Shown here: positions 26,428 through 35,307 of the stretch, in pieces
Position numbering within the stretch: the stretch's first letter is position 1
How the letters are laid out: every line of letters begins with the position of its first letter
Assembly (NCBI GenBank): GCA_934756675.1
Contig: CAKVLG010000001.1
Location: 186,001 to 250,000, forward strand
Length of the DNA stretch: 64,000 nt
Direction of reading: 5' to 3'
Origin: an uncultured Clostridia bacterium
Lineage (GTDB): Bacteria > Bacillota > Clostridia > Christensenellales > UBA1242
Program-made: the position numbers and the translations under genes
The notes under the pieces: model-generated
The model's input: only the letters and a program-made list of their open reading frames with translations
Databases searched by the model: none
What the model was told of the DNA's origin: nothing

Positions 26428-26517
26428 CTATCTTCCACCACCACAACTGTGGCTTGCACAGCCTCCGCAATCTCCGGCATTTGTAGATTTATTCGCTACT
26501 GAAAAATCAACTACCAT
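26428..26517 (-). CDS. Cys/Gly-rich RiPP precursor peptide (29 residues)
   Basis: An ATG at 26517 follows an optimal AAAGGAGG ribosome site. The peptide has a 16-residue leader (MVVDFSVANKSTNAGD) and a core with three cysteines, one histidine and many glycines (CGGCASHSCGGGR). Its TAG is followed immediately by the ATG of the radical SAM maturase. Size, composition, position and signals all fit a ribosomally made, post-translationally modified peptide such as a sactipeptide or ranthipeptide. The exact family and the mature structure cannot be read from sequence. There is no GG-type leader cleavage motif before the core, and no dedicated protease or exporter nearby. Confidence 0.8.
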   Translation of the reverse strand: MVVDFSVANKSTNAGDCGGCASHSCGGGR

Positions 26518-26550
26518 AATTACTACCTCCTTTGTGTATTGGCTATTTTT

Positions 26551-26579
26551 ATTATATAGCGACTTTTAAATATTGTCAA
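26551..26579 (-). promoter_or_regulatory. Near-consensus promoter of the RiPP operon
   Basis: On the minus strand, TTGACA (26574-26579), 17 bp, TATAAT (26551-26556): both hexamers and the spacing are perfect. Confidence 0.85.
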
Positions 26580-26684
26580 GTTGATATTTTAAAGAAGATT
26601 TATTATAAAATGGTCAATATAAATTTATAAATCATTATAAACAAAAGCATTTAACATTTTCACAACTCACTATAAAAATATAGT

Positions 26685-26713
26685 AAAAAATCCGAGATGC
26701 ACTCGGATTTTTT
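26685..26713 (-). terminator. Terminator of the HIT gene
   Basis: AAAAAATCCGAG/CTCGGATTTTTT stem 5 nt after the HIT stop. Same sequence as the terminator at 23650-23677 apart from the loop. Confidence 0.85.
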
Positions 26714-26717
26714 AATT

Positions 26718-27092
26718 CTAATAATTTTGCTTGGCGGGGATGACACCGCGCACGCCTCCACGAGGATTTTCTACATCACCTGTGTACCTTGGAATTAAAT
26801 GCATATGCACATGCATTATGCTTTGCCCTGCCACCAAACCACAGTTTAGTCCAACATTGTACCCCTGTGGGTTGTATTTTTCATCAATTATCAATTTACA
26901 TTTATTTAATAAATCAATCATATCGTGCTGTTCATTTTCTGTTAAATCGAAAAATGTTTGTGCATGTCGCTTTGAAATAATAAGCACATGCCCAGGGCTA
27001 ACAGGAAAGCCGTCAAAAACAGCATAACAACTATCGTTTTCCAAAAGTTTTTCTTGGGTTTTAGCTTTTTCGCAAAATAAACATTTATCCAT
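26718..27092 (-). CDS. HIT family hydrolase
   Basis: 124 residues. The histidine triad is HVHMHLIP near residue 97, with an N-terminal CxxC (CLFCEK) and conserved SPGHVLIISKRH. It is a nucleotide hydrolase or transferase acting on AMP-linked phosphoramidates or dinucleotides; the physiological substrate varies in the family. Start 27092 has an AAAGGTGAG ribosome site. Confidence 0.93.
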   Translation of the reverse strand: MDKCLFCEKAKTQEKLLENDSCYAVFDGFPVSPGHVLIISKRHAQTFFDLTENEQHDMIDLLNKCKLIIDEKYNPQGYNVGLNCGLVAGQSIMHVHMHLIPRYTGDVENPRGGVRGVIPAKQNY

Positions 27093-27246
27093 AATCTCAC
27101 CTTTAGTAGTTGCAAAGCTTGCAACCAATACTTTTTATCTCTATCTATAATATCACACATCAAAGTTTATGTACACAAAACAAGGGCACTTAGCAAAATG
27201 TATAAAATTTTTGCCTTTAATTTTGTACCGATATTTAATTTTCACG

Positions 27247-27275
27247 TTGACTAGGCTAACTTGTAATGATAAAAT
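27247..27275 (+). promoter_or_regulatory. Leaderless-type promoter of the PHP gene
   Basis: TTGACT (27247-27252), 17 bp, TAAAAT (27270-27275), then 6 nt to the ATG. Confidence 0.65.
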
Positions 27276-27281
27276 AAAACC

Positions 27282-28109
27282 ATGAAAGATTTACACATTC
27301 ACACAAAATATTCCGATGGCGAATATGATGAATACCAAATTTTGGAAAAAATTAAGACAGCTAACATTGACGAATTTGCTATTTGTGACCATGACACAAT
27401 TGAGGGGAGTGAAAAGGTTTTTAGTTTGCTAGTTAACGAAAGTTCTATTTTAAAGTTTCATAGTGGCGTGGAACTAACTAGTCGCGTAAACGGAGCCTTG
27501 GGAGGCGTCAATGTTCACCTTCTTGTTCGTGATTTTAATTTTAATGACAGAAATATTAATTACCTTGTAAATAAAGCATCTAGTTTGCGAAAAGAAAAGG
27601 TTATGCGCATGGCATACTACATTGCTTCTACTTTTGGTATTAAATTTACAGACAAAGAGCTTTCTGATGTAATGCAAAGCACCAACACCGTTGGCAAGCC
27701 ACACATGTATAAATTGCTTAGCAAACATATAACGATTGAGCGTGAACAATTTTATCGCCGAATGGACGGCCTTGTGACTAACGACTTACGTCTTGATGCA
27801 CTTGAAGTTTTGTCGCTTGTTAATCGTGGCAATGGCAACGTAACTCTCGCCCACCCCAAAGAGATTATGCGTGAATATAAGCTTGGTTATGAAGACATTG
27901 ATTTTCTTGCTAATTACCTTAAGTCTTATGGGTTATATGGTATTGAAACGAAACATTCGTTGCACACAAAAGAAGATTATTTAAGCTTCCATAAAATAGC
28001 ACAAAAATATGATTTAGTTGAATCTTGCGGGAGCGATTTTCATGGCGAACATGTTAAACCAAATGTGTTTTTGGGTGTTTGCGAAAAACAAGAAACTCTA
28101 AATTTTTAA
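27282..28109 (+). CDS. PHP-domain metallo-phosphoesterase
   Basis: 275 residues, one PHP domain. Metal ligands are visible in order: DLHIHTKYSDG at the N-terminus, ICDHDT near 36, the E/H in GVELT and INVHLL-like stretches near 65-80, TLAHPKE near 190, and a C-terminal SCGSDFHGEH. This matches the TrpH/YciV group, several of which hydrolyse nucleoside 3',5'-bisphosphates or short 5' RNA ends. The specificity here is not determinable. No ribosome site. Confidence 0.9.
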   Translation: MKDLHIHTKYSDGEYDEYQILEKIKTANIDEFAICDHDTIEGSEKVFSLLVNESSILKFHSGVELTSRVNGALGGVNVHLLVRDFNFNDRNINYLVNKASSLRKEKVMRMAYYIASTFGIKFTDKELSDVMQSTNTVGKPHMYKLLSKHITIEREQFYRRMDGLVTNDLRLDALEVLSLVNRGNGNVTLAHPKEIMREYKLGYEDIDFLANYLKSYGLYGIETKHSLHTKEDYLSFHKIAQKYDLVESCGSDFHGEHVKPNVFLGVCEKQETLNF

Positions 28110-28114
28110 CAATC

Positions 28115-28143
28115 AAACAAGGCAGTGGTTACTGCCTTGTTTA
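28115..28143. terminator. Bidirectional terminator
   Basis: AAACAAGGCAGT/ACTGCCTTGTTT between converging genes. A-run on the left, T-run on the right. Confidence 0.8.
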
Positions 28144-29052
28144 CATTTCGTTTTCTTCTGTTTTTGTCTTTACATTTTCTGGAACATACATAACTGTTCT
28201 GTTTTCTTGTGGCAATTGCATTTCATAAGTGCAGCCGTCAAATAAAGCATTTAAATGATGTAAACGTTGTTTGTTCCAAAGATAGTGCACTTGTATTTCT
28301 CCATGCTTATTCAAGTGAGTTGCAAGTTTATTGACAACGTTCTTAAATAATATATCTGTTGATGTGAACCTCGAATCATGATCTTCTGGCATTGATACCC
28401 AGCTAAATCCTATGTGGTCATAGATGTTAGAAAGCATAATATAATCGAATTTTGCATTCTTTGGCAACTTGTCGTTCAATTCTTTTAGGTCACATCTTAT
28501 ATACTTCACACTTTTAAGGTTTTTTTCGTTCAATTTTTGTTTTAGTGCGTTAAATAATTTTTCATTTTCAATATATTCGCAGTTATAGATGCTGCTAATA
28601 AATTGCAAACCTTGGTCATTATCAAAACCGTTCAAATATGCATCGTCCCAAAAAAGTTTTGAATCTTTATTCTTAATAAAGCTGCTTATTTTTGCATAGG
28701 TTGCTGGGTCAAACAAGTGATCAGACGTCATCATTTTATTTGCTTGCTCGTATGTTAATGCCTTGATTGCAGCAACCTTATAATCATATACTTGCTTAAC
28801 AAAAGGGTTAATATCGAAACAAGTGACACTGTTTGCACCAAAAAGTTGAGCAAACAAAATCTGGTCGCCAGAGCTACCAACAGTTAACACATCTTTGCCA
28901 GCAATATCTAGTCCACGCATTGTCGAACAAACTTGTTCATTTGAATATGCAAAAATCTTATTAAAGTTTTGCAATTCATACTCATTGTATTTATAATCGA
29001 CGTTGCTAAGCATGTGCATAGCCAAAAGTTCACTTTTTTCGTCTATTTTCAT
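28141..29052 (-). CDS. DUF3419-like SAM-dependent methyltransferase-type protein
   Basis: 303 residues. A Rossmann SAM-binding motif is seen as VLTVGSSGDQILFAQLFGA followed by the acidic VTCFDINPF, with a later FDYIMLSNIYDHIG like the strand-4 catalytic region. The size and the N-terminal NFNKIFAYSNEQVC stretch resemble DUF3419/BtaA-type enzymes. Since no acceptor-specific motif is clear, I leave the substrate open. No real ribosome site; the promoter predicts a leaderless message. Confidence 0.75.
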   Translation of the reverse strand: MKIDEKSELLAMHMLSNVDYKYNEYELQNFNKIFAYSNEQVCSTMRGLDIAGKDVLTVGSSGDQILFAQLFGANSVTCFDINPFVKQVYDYKVAAIKALTYEQANKMMTSDHLFDPATYAKISSFIKNKDSKLFWDDAYLNGFDNDQGLQFISSIYNCEYIENEKLFNALKQKLNEKNLKSVKYIRCDLKELNDKLPKNAKFDYIMLSNIYDHIGFSWVSMPEDHDSRFTSTDILFKNVVNKLATHLNKHGEIQVHYLWNKQRLHHLNALFDGCTYEMQLPQENRTVMYVPENVKTKTEENEM

Positions 29053-29058
29053 GGCCTT

Positions 29059-29086
29059 ATTATATCATACATGTGAAACTAGTCAA
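29059..29086 (-). promoter_or_regulatory. Leaderless-type promoter of the DUF3419-like gene
   Basis: On the minus strand, TTGACT (29081-29086), 16 bp, TATAAT (29059-29064), then 6 nt to the ATG. Confidence 0.6.
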
Positions 29087-29205
29087 TGATTTTTATTAAA
29101 TTTTTTATGCTAAAAAGGTACAAAATATACAAAATTTATTCAATTTATTTATGCAATTGTGTCACAAAACAAAATGTGATATTGTGTTTTTAGAGGTGTT
29201 TTTTT

Positions 29206-30693
29206 ATGAAGATTGGTTTTGATAATGATAAATATTTAAAGCTCCAAACAGAGCGTATACTCAAACGAATTAAAGAGTTCGACAACAAACTTTATATCGA
29301 GTTTGGCGGCAAACTATTTGATGACTTGCACGCGTCACGCGTTTTACCTGGCTTTGCACCAGATGCAAAAGTTCAGATTTTGCAAAAACTTAAAGACAAA
29401 AGTGAAATTGTTTTTGTTATCAATGCAAACGACATTGAACGCAACAAAATCCGCGCCGATTTTTCTATCACATACGACATGGACGTTCTTCGCCAAATCG
29501 ATTGTTTGCGTGAAGTGGGGTTAACAGTTAGCGGCATTGTTATCACTCTTTTTACCGGTCAACCAGCAGCAATAACTTTTTCTAACCGTCTATCTCGTCG
29601 CGGCGAAAAAGTATATTTTCACAAACCAACCAAGGGTTATCCAACCGATGTCAACACAATTGTCAGTGACGAAGGATACGGTGCAAACCCATACATTGAA
29701 ACAACCAAGCCACTTGTTATTATCACAGCTCCGGGTCCAGGCAGCGGAAAGCTTGCAACTTGCTTGTCGCAATTATATCACGAATATAAACGTGGCATAA
29801 AAGCGGGATATGCTAAGTTTGAAACATTTCCAGTTTGGAATCTTCCGCTCAACCACCCAGTCAACATAGCATACGAGGCAGCAACAGCCGACCTTAAAGA
29901 TATTAATATGATCGATAGTTTTCATTTGCGTGCGTATGGTATAACAGCTGTCAATTATAACCGCGACCTTGAAGTCTTCCCCGTTGTGAGAAATATTTTA
30001 CACAAGATTGTTGGCACCGACAAAATTTATCAATCTCCAACAGACATGGGTGTAAATATGGTTGGCTTTGCAATCACCGATGACGAAGTTGTACGCAAAG
30101 CAAGCATTGAAGAGATTATAAGACGATACTATAAAGCAGAATGCGAATATAAAAAAGGAACAACATCAATCGAAACTGTTAAGCGTATTGAATTTTTAAT
30201 GGGTGAATGGAACATTGACCCATTATCTAGAAAAGTTGTATCAGTTGCAAAAGATTTGAAAAAACAAACAAAAACGCCAGCCATGGCACTTGAACTTAGT
30301 GACGGTGTAATCGTCACTGGCAGAACAAAAGAGCTTATGACAAATGCTTGCGCGTGCGTCATCAATGCCATTAAACATCTAACTAAGATTGATGACAGCA
30401 TAGAACTTATTCCACAGAATATGCTCGAACCAGTTATAAAGCTTAAACGTGAAAAACTTGGAATACGCAAAGCAAAACTTTCACTCAAAGACGTTTTAAT
30501 GTTGCTTTCGATTAATTCTGTTACAAACCCAACAGTTGCAATTGCCCTATCTAAACTAGACGACTTAAAAGGCTGCGAAGCGCACACTTCATCAATGCTA
30601 AGTAGTTCTGACCAAAACACTCTTTTATCTCTTGGCATAAATGTAACAAGTGAACCTAACTATTCTAGTCAATCTCTCTATAATCAGGAATAA
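29206..30693 (+). CDS. DUF1846 (UPF0371) family protein
   Basis: 495 residues, the standard family length, with the signature N-terminus FDNDKYLKLQTERILKRI, the LPGFAPDAKVQ stretch, ITAPGPGSGKLATCLSQLYHE (a P-loop-like segment near residue 175) and NMVGFAITDDEV. The family is widespread in Firmicutes and of unknown function; the P-loop-like motif suggests nucleotide binding. An AGAGGTG ribosome site gives a conventional start. No operon partners. Confidence 0.92.
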   Translation: MKIGFDNDKYLKLQTERILKRIKEFDNKLYIEFGGKLFDDLHASRVLPGFAPDAKVQILQKLKDKSEIVFVINANDIERNKIRADFSITYDMDVLRQIDCLREVGLTVSGIVITLFTGQPAAITFSNRLSRRGEKVYFHKPTKGYPTDVNTIVSDEGYGANPYIETTKPLVIITAPGPGSGKLATCLSQLYHEYKRGIKAGYAKFETFPVWNLPLNHPVNIAYEAATADLKDINMIDSFHLRAYGITAVNYNRDLEVFPVVRNILHKIVGTDKIYQSPTDMGVNMVGFAITDDEVVRKASIEEIIRRYYKAECEYKKGTTSIETVKRIEFLMGEWNIDPLSRKVVSVAKDLKKQTKTPAMALELSDGVIVTGRTKELMTNACACVINAIKHLTKIDDSIELIPQNMLEPVIKLKREKLGIRKAKLSLKDVLMLLSINSVTNPTVAIALSKLDDLKGCEAHTSSMLSSSDQNTLLSLGINVTSEPNYSSQSLYNQE

Positions 30694-30720
30694 TTAACCA
30701 ACAAATAAATACATAATTTT

Positions 30721-31064
30721 TGCGACACTAGTGGTACGCTGTTTGTTGTTGGTAAAATATTTGGCAAAGCAAAAAAGATGTTTCCAAAGTTTGGGTTCTA
30801 TCAGATGCCAAGTAATTACTTTGTTGTTACAGACAAAAGAGTTACCAAGAAAATTTAATCAACTATTTTAAATCACCGTTTCCAGATTACAAAACTATCT
30901 CAATAGGCGACTCTGATAATGACATGGATATGCTTAAAAATACAGATATTTCTATATCTATGGGCAACGCTAAGCCCGAAATTTAAGCTCTTACAACTTT
31001 TGTCACTTTACCCGTTGATCAAGACAGATTTGTATATGCTTTTAACAATATACTAAAACTATAA
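30721..31064 (+). pseudogene. Decayed HAD/Cof-type phosphatase gene
   Basis: No start and several in-frame stops, but two clear HAD pieces remain. An N-terminal piece reads CDTSGTLF where DxDGTL is expected, and a C-terminal piece carries motif IV, ISIGDSDNDMDMLKN, then SMGNAKPEI. Only about 110 of an expected 260 residues remain, so the middle (cap domain) has been deleted. It is a remnant of a phosphatase now lost. Confidence 0.75.
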
Positions 31065-31120
31065 TTGCTTTTGCTAATAATCGTTACAATTTTATGTGAG
31101 GCTTATAAATAAAGGCATAA

Positions 31121-31147
31121 AAAGACTAGAATATCTAGTCTTTTTTT
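31121..31147 (+). terminator. Intrinsic terminator
   Basis: AAAAGACTAGA/TCTAGTCTTTT with a T-run. It follows the HAD remnant and probably is what is left of its terminator. Confidence 0.75.
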
Positions 31148-31175
31148 ATAAATTTTTAAATTGACTCATAAAAAA

Positions 31176-31204
31176 TTGTCAACATTTTATTAATTTGATA
31201 TTAT
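31176..31204 (+). promoter_or_regulatory. Promoter of galE
   Basis: TTGTCA (31176-31181), 17 bp, TATTAT (31199-31204), followed by an AAGGAG ribosome site. Confidence 0.6.
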
Positions 31205-31224
31205 ATAAGTAAGGAGAATAATTT

Positions 31225-32223
31225 ATGGTATTATTAACAGGTGGCCTTGGCTACATTGGATCACATACTGCGGTAGAACTAATCAAAAGCGGAGAAGATA
31301 TTGTTATTATCGACAATCTCTCGAATAGTAAAATTGAAGTGTTAGACAATCTCGAAAAAATCACTGGCAAAAAAATTAAATTTTATAAAGGCGATGTTTG
31401 TGACCTTGATATGCTTCGTAAAATCGCTGGCGAAAACCACATAACAGACATTATTCATTTTGCAGGCTACAAAGCTGTTGGTGAGTCTGTTAAAGAACCA
31501 CTAAAATACTACGAAAACAACATTTGCAGCACATTGCAACTTCTGCACTTAATGCAAGAATTCGAAATAAAAAATCTTGTATTCAGTTCATCTGCAACTG
31601 TTTATGGCAAAGCAAAGTCTATGCCAATATACGAAGATTTTCCAGTATCTGCAACAAACCCATATGGCAGAACAAAACTATTTATCGAAGAAATCTTAAA
31701 AGATGTTCAATATGCAAGCCCAGAGCTTAACATTGCTTTGCTTCGCTACTTTAACCCTATCGGCGCACACGAAAGTGGGCTCATCGGCGAAGACCCAAAC
31801 GGCATTCCAAACAACCTAATGCCATACATAACAAAAGTTGCAACTGGCAAGCTTGACCATTTAAACATTTTTGGCAGCGATTATGACACTAAAGATGGCA
31901 CAGGTGTACGCGATTATATTCACGTTGTCGACCTTGCAGAAGGCCACGTAAAGGCGCTAGGTAAACTTCGCACAAACTGTGGCTTAGTTGTATATAACCT
32001 TGGAACAGGCACTGGGTATTCTGTTCTTGAAATGGTCAATGCTTTCAATGAAGTTTGTGGTGGTAAAGTAAAATATGAGTTTGCACCTCGTAGACCAGGC
32101 GACATTGACATCTGTTACGCCAGCCCAGAAAAGGCAGAAAAAGAACTTGGGTTCAAAGCACACCACACCCTTAAAGACATGTGCGAATCAAGTTACAATT
32201 TCGAAAAACATAATAATAAATAA
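31225..32223 (+). CDS. galE: UDP-glucose 4-epimerase
   Basis: 332 residues. An extended SDR: NAD-binding GGLGYIGSHT at the N-terminus, the SSSATVYG active-site serine region near 122, YGRTK (catalytic Tyr/Lys) near 147, and the substrate-binding RYFNPIGAHESG. It interconverts UDP-glucose and UDP-galactose in the cytosol for cell-surface glycan supply. It is a single gene between its own promoter and terminator, with an AAGGAGAATAATTT start signal. Confidence 0.96.
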   Translation: MVLLTGGLGYIGSHTAVELIKSGEDIVIIDNLSNSKIEVLDNLEKITGKKIKFYKGDVCDLDMLRKIAGENHITDIIHFAGYKAVGESVKEPLKYYENNICSTLQLLHLMQEFEIKNLVFSSSATVYGKAKSMPIYEDFPVSATNPYGRTKLFIEEILKDVQYASPELNIALLRYFNPIGAHESGLIGEDPNGIPNNLMPYITKVATGKLDHLNIFGSDYDTKDGTGVRDYIHVVDLAEGHVKALGKLRTNCGLVVYNLGTGTGYSVLEMVNAFNEVCGGKVKYEFAPRRPGDIDICYASPEKAEKELGFKAHHTLKDMCESSYNFEKHNNK

Positions 32224-32236
32224 AAATATACACAAT

Positions 32237-32276
32237 AAAAAACACCGATAGGGTTCCCCCTTATTCGGTGTTTTTT
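32237..32276. terminator. Bidirectional terminator between galE and glyA
   Basis: AAAAAACACCGA/TCGGTGTTTTTT stem serving two converging genes. Confidence 0.85.
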
Positions 32277-32279
32277 AGT

Positions 32280-33506
32280 CTATGCAAATTGATGCATTAA
32301 TTCTATTACTTGTTTCTTTACATTTTTAACTGCCTTTTCTTTTTGCGTAACAATTTGATAAATAAACTTAGCAATTTGTTTCATTTCCTTTTCTTTCATT
32401 CCAAGTGTTGTTACCGCAGCCGTTCCGAGTCTGAGTCCACTTGTAACTTGTGGCGAAAGTGTTTCTTTTGGAATGCTATTTTTATTTGTCGTTATATTTG
32501 CATCATGGAGTAAATCTGCAATTTCTTTTCCCGTTACCCCAAATGGCGTTAGGTCAACAAGCAATAAGTGGTTATCTGTTCCACCGCTAACAAGCCTAAA
32601 GCCAAGCTTGTTTAACTCATCGCCAAGAACCTTGCAATTCTTAACAACTTGTTTTTGGTATTCCTTAAACTCATCGCTTAGTGCTTCTTTAAGCATTACC
32701 GCCTTGCCAGCAATAACATGTTCTAGTGGTCCGCCTTGCGTACCTGGAAACACCGCACTATCTATCTTTTTGGCAAGCTCAGCTTTACACAAAATCATGC
32801 CACCACGTGGGCCACGCAATGTTTTGTGTGTGGTAGTCGTTACAACATCGGCATACTTGCAAGGGTTTTCGTGCAAGCCAGCAGCAACCAAACCAGCAAT
32901 GTGTGCCATGTCGACCATAAGGTAAGCGCCCACGCTGTCTGCAATCTTCCTAAATCTTTCAAAATCAATCTTGCGGGGATAAGCACTTGCACCAGCCACA
33001 ATAAGTTTTGGCTTATATTCTTGTGCTAATTTTTCTACTTGGTCATAGTCGATAAGTTCGGTGTCTTCGTTAACTCCATAGCTGATTGCGTTATAATACT
33101 TGCCAGATACATTAACTTTTGTTCCATGCGTCAAATGCCCGCCAGCTGGAAGCCCCATGCCAAGAAGTGTGTCGCCAGGTTTAAGCAATGCAACATAAAC
33201 AGCTAAGTTCGCATTTGCACCAGAATGTGGTTGAACGTTTGCATGCTCTGCCCCAAATAGTTTTTTTGCACGGTCAATTGCAAGCTGTTCGATTGTATCG
33301 ATATTTTCGCAACCACAATAATACCTTTTGCCAGGATAACCTTCGGCATACTTGTTTGTAAGCACACTACCAACCGCTTGGCGCACAGCTTTTGAAACAA
33401 TGTTCTCACTTGCGATTAGTTCAATGTGTTCCCTTTGCCTTTTCTGTTCTTTTTTTATAGCGTTATATACCTCGCTATCCACCTGTTTTAATGTGTCGTT
33501 TCTCAT
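32280..33506 (-). CDS. glyA: Serine hydroxymethyltransferase
   Basis: 408 residues. A PLP enzyme converting serine and tetrahydrofolate to glycine and methylene-THF. The PLP lysine lies in TTTHKTLRGPRGG near 225; the N-terminal IELIASENIVS, YAEGYPGKRYYGG-type (here CG) and MVDMAHIAGLVAAG motifs are intact. It has a GGGGGT ribosome site and is divergent from folD, whose product uses the same methylene-THF. Confidence 0.97.
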   Translation of the reverse strand: MRNDTLKQVDSEVYNAIKKEQKRQREHIELIASENIVSKAVRQAVGSVLTNKYAEGYPGKRYYCGCENIDTIEQLAIDRAKKLFGAEHANVQPHSGANANLAVYVALLKPGDTLLGMGLPAGGHLTHGTKVNVSGKYYNAISYGVNEDTELIDYDQVEKLAQEYKPKLIVAGASAYPRKIDFERFRKIADSVGAYLMVDMAHIAGLVAAGLHENPCKYADVVTTTTHKTLRGPRGGMILCKAELAKKIDSAVFPGTQGGPLEHVIAGKAVMLKEALSDEFKEYQKQVVKNCKVLGDELNKLGFRLVSGGTDNHLLLVDLTPFGVTGKEIADLLHDANITTNKNSIPKETLSPQVTSGLRLGTAAVTTLGMKEKEMKQIAKFIYQIVTQKEKAVKNVKKQVIELMHQFA

Positions 33507-33572
33507 ACTTTACCCCCTTTTCTATTTAATTGTAGCACATAGTGACAAAAATAAAAAATATTAATAATAAAT

Positions 33573-33601
33573 TTGTAAAAATTTTTTGTTTGTGATTTAA
33601 T
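33573..33601 (+). promoter_or_regulatory. Leaderless-type promoter of folD-thyA-folA
   Basis: TTGTAA (33573-33578), 17 bp, TTTAAT (33596-33601), then 6 nt to the folD ATG. Confidence 0.55.
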
Positions 33602-33607
33602 TAAAGT

Positions 33608-34459
33608 ATGGAAAGAATAAATGGAAAACAAATCGCAGCAGAAATCAAGCAATCTGTTCGCAAAAAAATCGAAAAAAAATACATAAAAGCAGGCAAACCC
33701 GTGCCTGCACTCGCTTGTATAATTGTTGAAGGAAACAGTGCAAGCGAAGTCTATGTTGCATCAAAAGAGCGTGCTTGCGCCGAATGTGGTATGCGTTCTG
33801 AAATCATTAGACTTCCACAAAATGTTAAACAAGAAGAACTTTGCAATATCATTCAAAAACTCAATGCAGACAATCGCATAAGCGGCATATTATTGCAATT
33901 ACCACTGCCTAGTCACCTTGACGAAACGGCTGCTCTTTCGCAAATTTCTAGCGAAAAAGATGTCGATTGTCTAACAAATGTCAATCTTGGTGCATTACTT
34001 GCAAAAAACCAAACGGTCGCACCTTGCACAGCAACTGGCATAATCAAAATTTTGGATCACGAAAACATTTCAATTGCTGGCAAACGTGCCGTGGTTGTTG
34101 GCAGAAGTTTGCTTGTTGGTAAAAGCGTTGCTTGTTTGCTTGAACAGCGAAACGCGACTGTCACCCTTTGTCATAGCAAAACTCAGTGCCTTAGCAGCAT
34201 AACAAGTCAAGCTGACATTTTGGTTGTTGCAATTGGCAAAGCAAAGTTTATTAAAAAAGAATTTGTCAAACCTGGCGCAGTGGTTATTGATGTTGGCATA
34301 AACCGTATAGACGGCAAACTTTATGGCGATGTCGATTATGACGATGTTTGCGAAAAATGTTCATATATTACGCCAGTGCCTGGTGGCGTTGGGCCACTTA
34401 CCGTTGCTTGCTTAATGGAAAACACACTTACCTTGCACGAAAAATATAGAGTACAATAG
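33608..34459 (+). CDS. folD: Bifunctional methylenetetrahydrofolate dehydrogenase/cyclohydrolase
   Basis: 283 residues. The FolD signatures LLQLPLPSHL, EKDVDCLTNVNLG, VVVGRSLLVGKSV and PVPGGVGPLTVACLMENT are all present. The active-site lysine equivalent sits in VASKERACAECG (about 50-61). It interconverts methylene-, methenyl- and 10-formyl-THF. It heads a run with thyA (9-nt gap) and folA (8-nt gap), linking purine, dTMP and folate recycling. No ribosome site for folD itself, while the downstream genes have AGGAGAAAT sites. Confidence 0.96.
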   Translation: MERINGKQIAAEIKQSVRKKIEKKYIKAGKPVPALACIIVEGNSASEVYVASKERACAECGMRSEIIRLPQNVKQEELCNIIQKLNADNRISGILLQLPLPSHLDETAALSQISSEKDVDCLTNVNLGALLAKNQTVAPCTATGIIKILDHENISIAGKRAVVVGRSLLVGKSVACLLEQRNATVTLCHSKTQCLSSITSQADILVVAIGKAKFIKKEFVKPGAVVIDVGINRIDGKLYGDVDYDDVCEKCSYITPVPGGVGPLTVACLMENTLTLHEKYRVQ

Positions 34460-34468
34460 GAGAAATTT

Positions 34469-35299
34469 ATGAGTTACGCCGATAAAATTTTTAAGAAAAA
34501 CATAAGACAGATTTTAAAGTATGGTGAAAGCGACAACGATTATCCCGTTCGTCCAAAATGGGCAGACGGTTCGCCAGCTCATACTAAAAAGTGCTTTTGT
34601 ATTGTTAATAGATATGATTTATCAAAAGAATTCCCTATGCTCACATTGCGTAAAACGAATTACAAAAATGCACTTGATGAACTTTTGTGGATATGGCAAA
34701 AAAAGAGCAATAAAATCAGCGATCTTGCCAGTCACATTTGGGATAGCTGGGCGGGTGCAGACGGCACTATCGGCAAAGCTTATGGTTATCAACTTGGCAT
34801 TAAACATAAATACAAAGAAGGCATGTTCGACCAAGTTGACCGCGTACTTTTTGATCTTAAAAACAATCCTCACTCAAGGCGAATAATAACAAATATATAT
34901 AATCACGCTGACCTTTCTGAAATGGCGCTTTACCCTTGTGCATATTCCATGACTTTTAATGTTACCGGTAACAAACTAAATGCAATTTTAAACCAACGCT
35001 CTCAAGATATGCTGACCGCTAACAACTGGAACGTTTGCCAATATGCCATGCTTGTTCATATGCTAGCGCAAGTATCTGGGCTTGAAGTTGGTGAGTTTGT
35101 ACACGTAATCGCAGATGCGCACATCTACGACAGACACATACCAATAGTAAAAGAACTTTTAAAAACACGCTGTTATAAGGCGCCACGTTTAATAATTGAT
35201 AAATCTGTTAAAAATTTTTATGACTTTACGCCTAACAGCATCACTTTTGAAAACTATAAATATAATACAAAAAAATATAAGATTGAAGTCGCAATATAG
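34469..35299 (+). CDS. thyA: Thymidylate synthase
   Basis: 276 residues. The nucleophile lies in YPCAYSM (about residue 155), followed by LNQRSQDM and the CQYAMLVHMLAQ and HVIADAHIYDRH motifs. It methylates dUMP to dTMP using methylene-THF and releases dihydrofolate, which the adjacent folA gene product recycles. AGGAGAAATTT start signal. All catalytic positions that I can place look intact. Confidence 0.97.
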   Translation: MSYADKIFKKNIRQILKYGESDNDYPVRPKWADGSPAHTKKCFCIVNRYDLSKEFPMLTLRKTNYKNALDELLWIWQKKSNKISDLASHIWDSWAGADGTIGKAYGYQLGIKHKYKEGMFDQVDRVLFDLKNNPHSRRIITNIYNHADLSEMALYPCAYSMTFNVTGNKLNAILNQRSQDMLTANNWNVCQYAMLVHMLAQVSGLEVGEFVHVIADAHIYDRHIPIVKELLKTRCYKAPRLIIDKSVKNFYDFTPNSITFENYKYNTKKYKIEVAI

Positions 35300-35307
35300 G
35301 AGAAATT

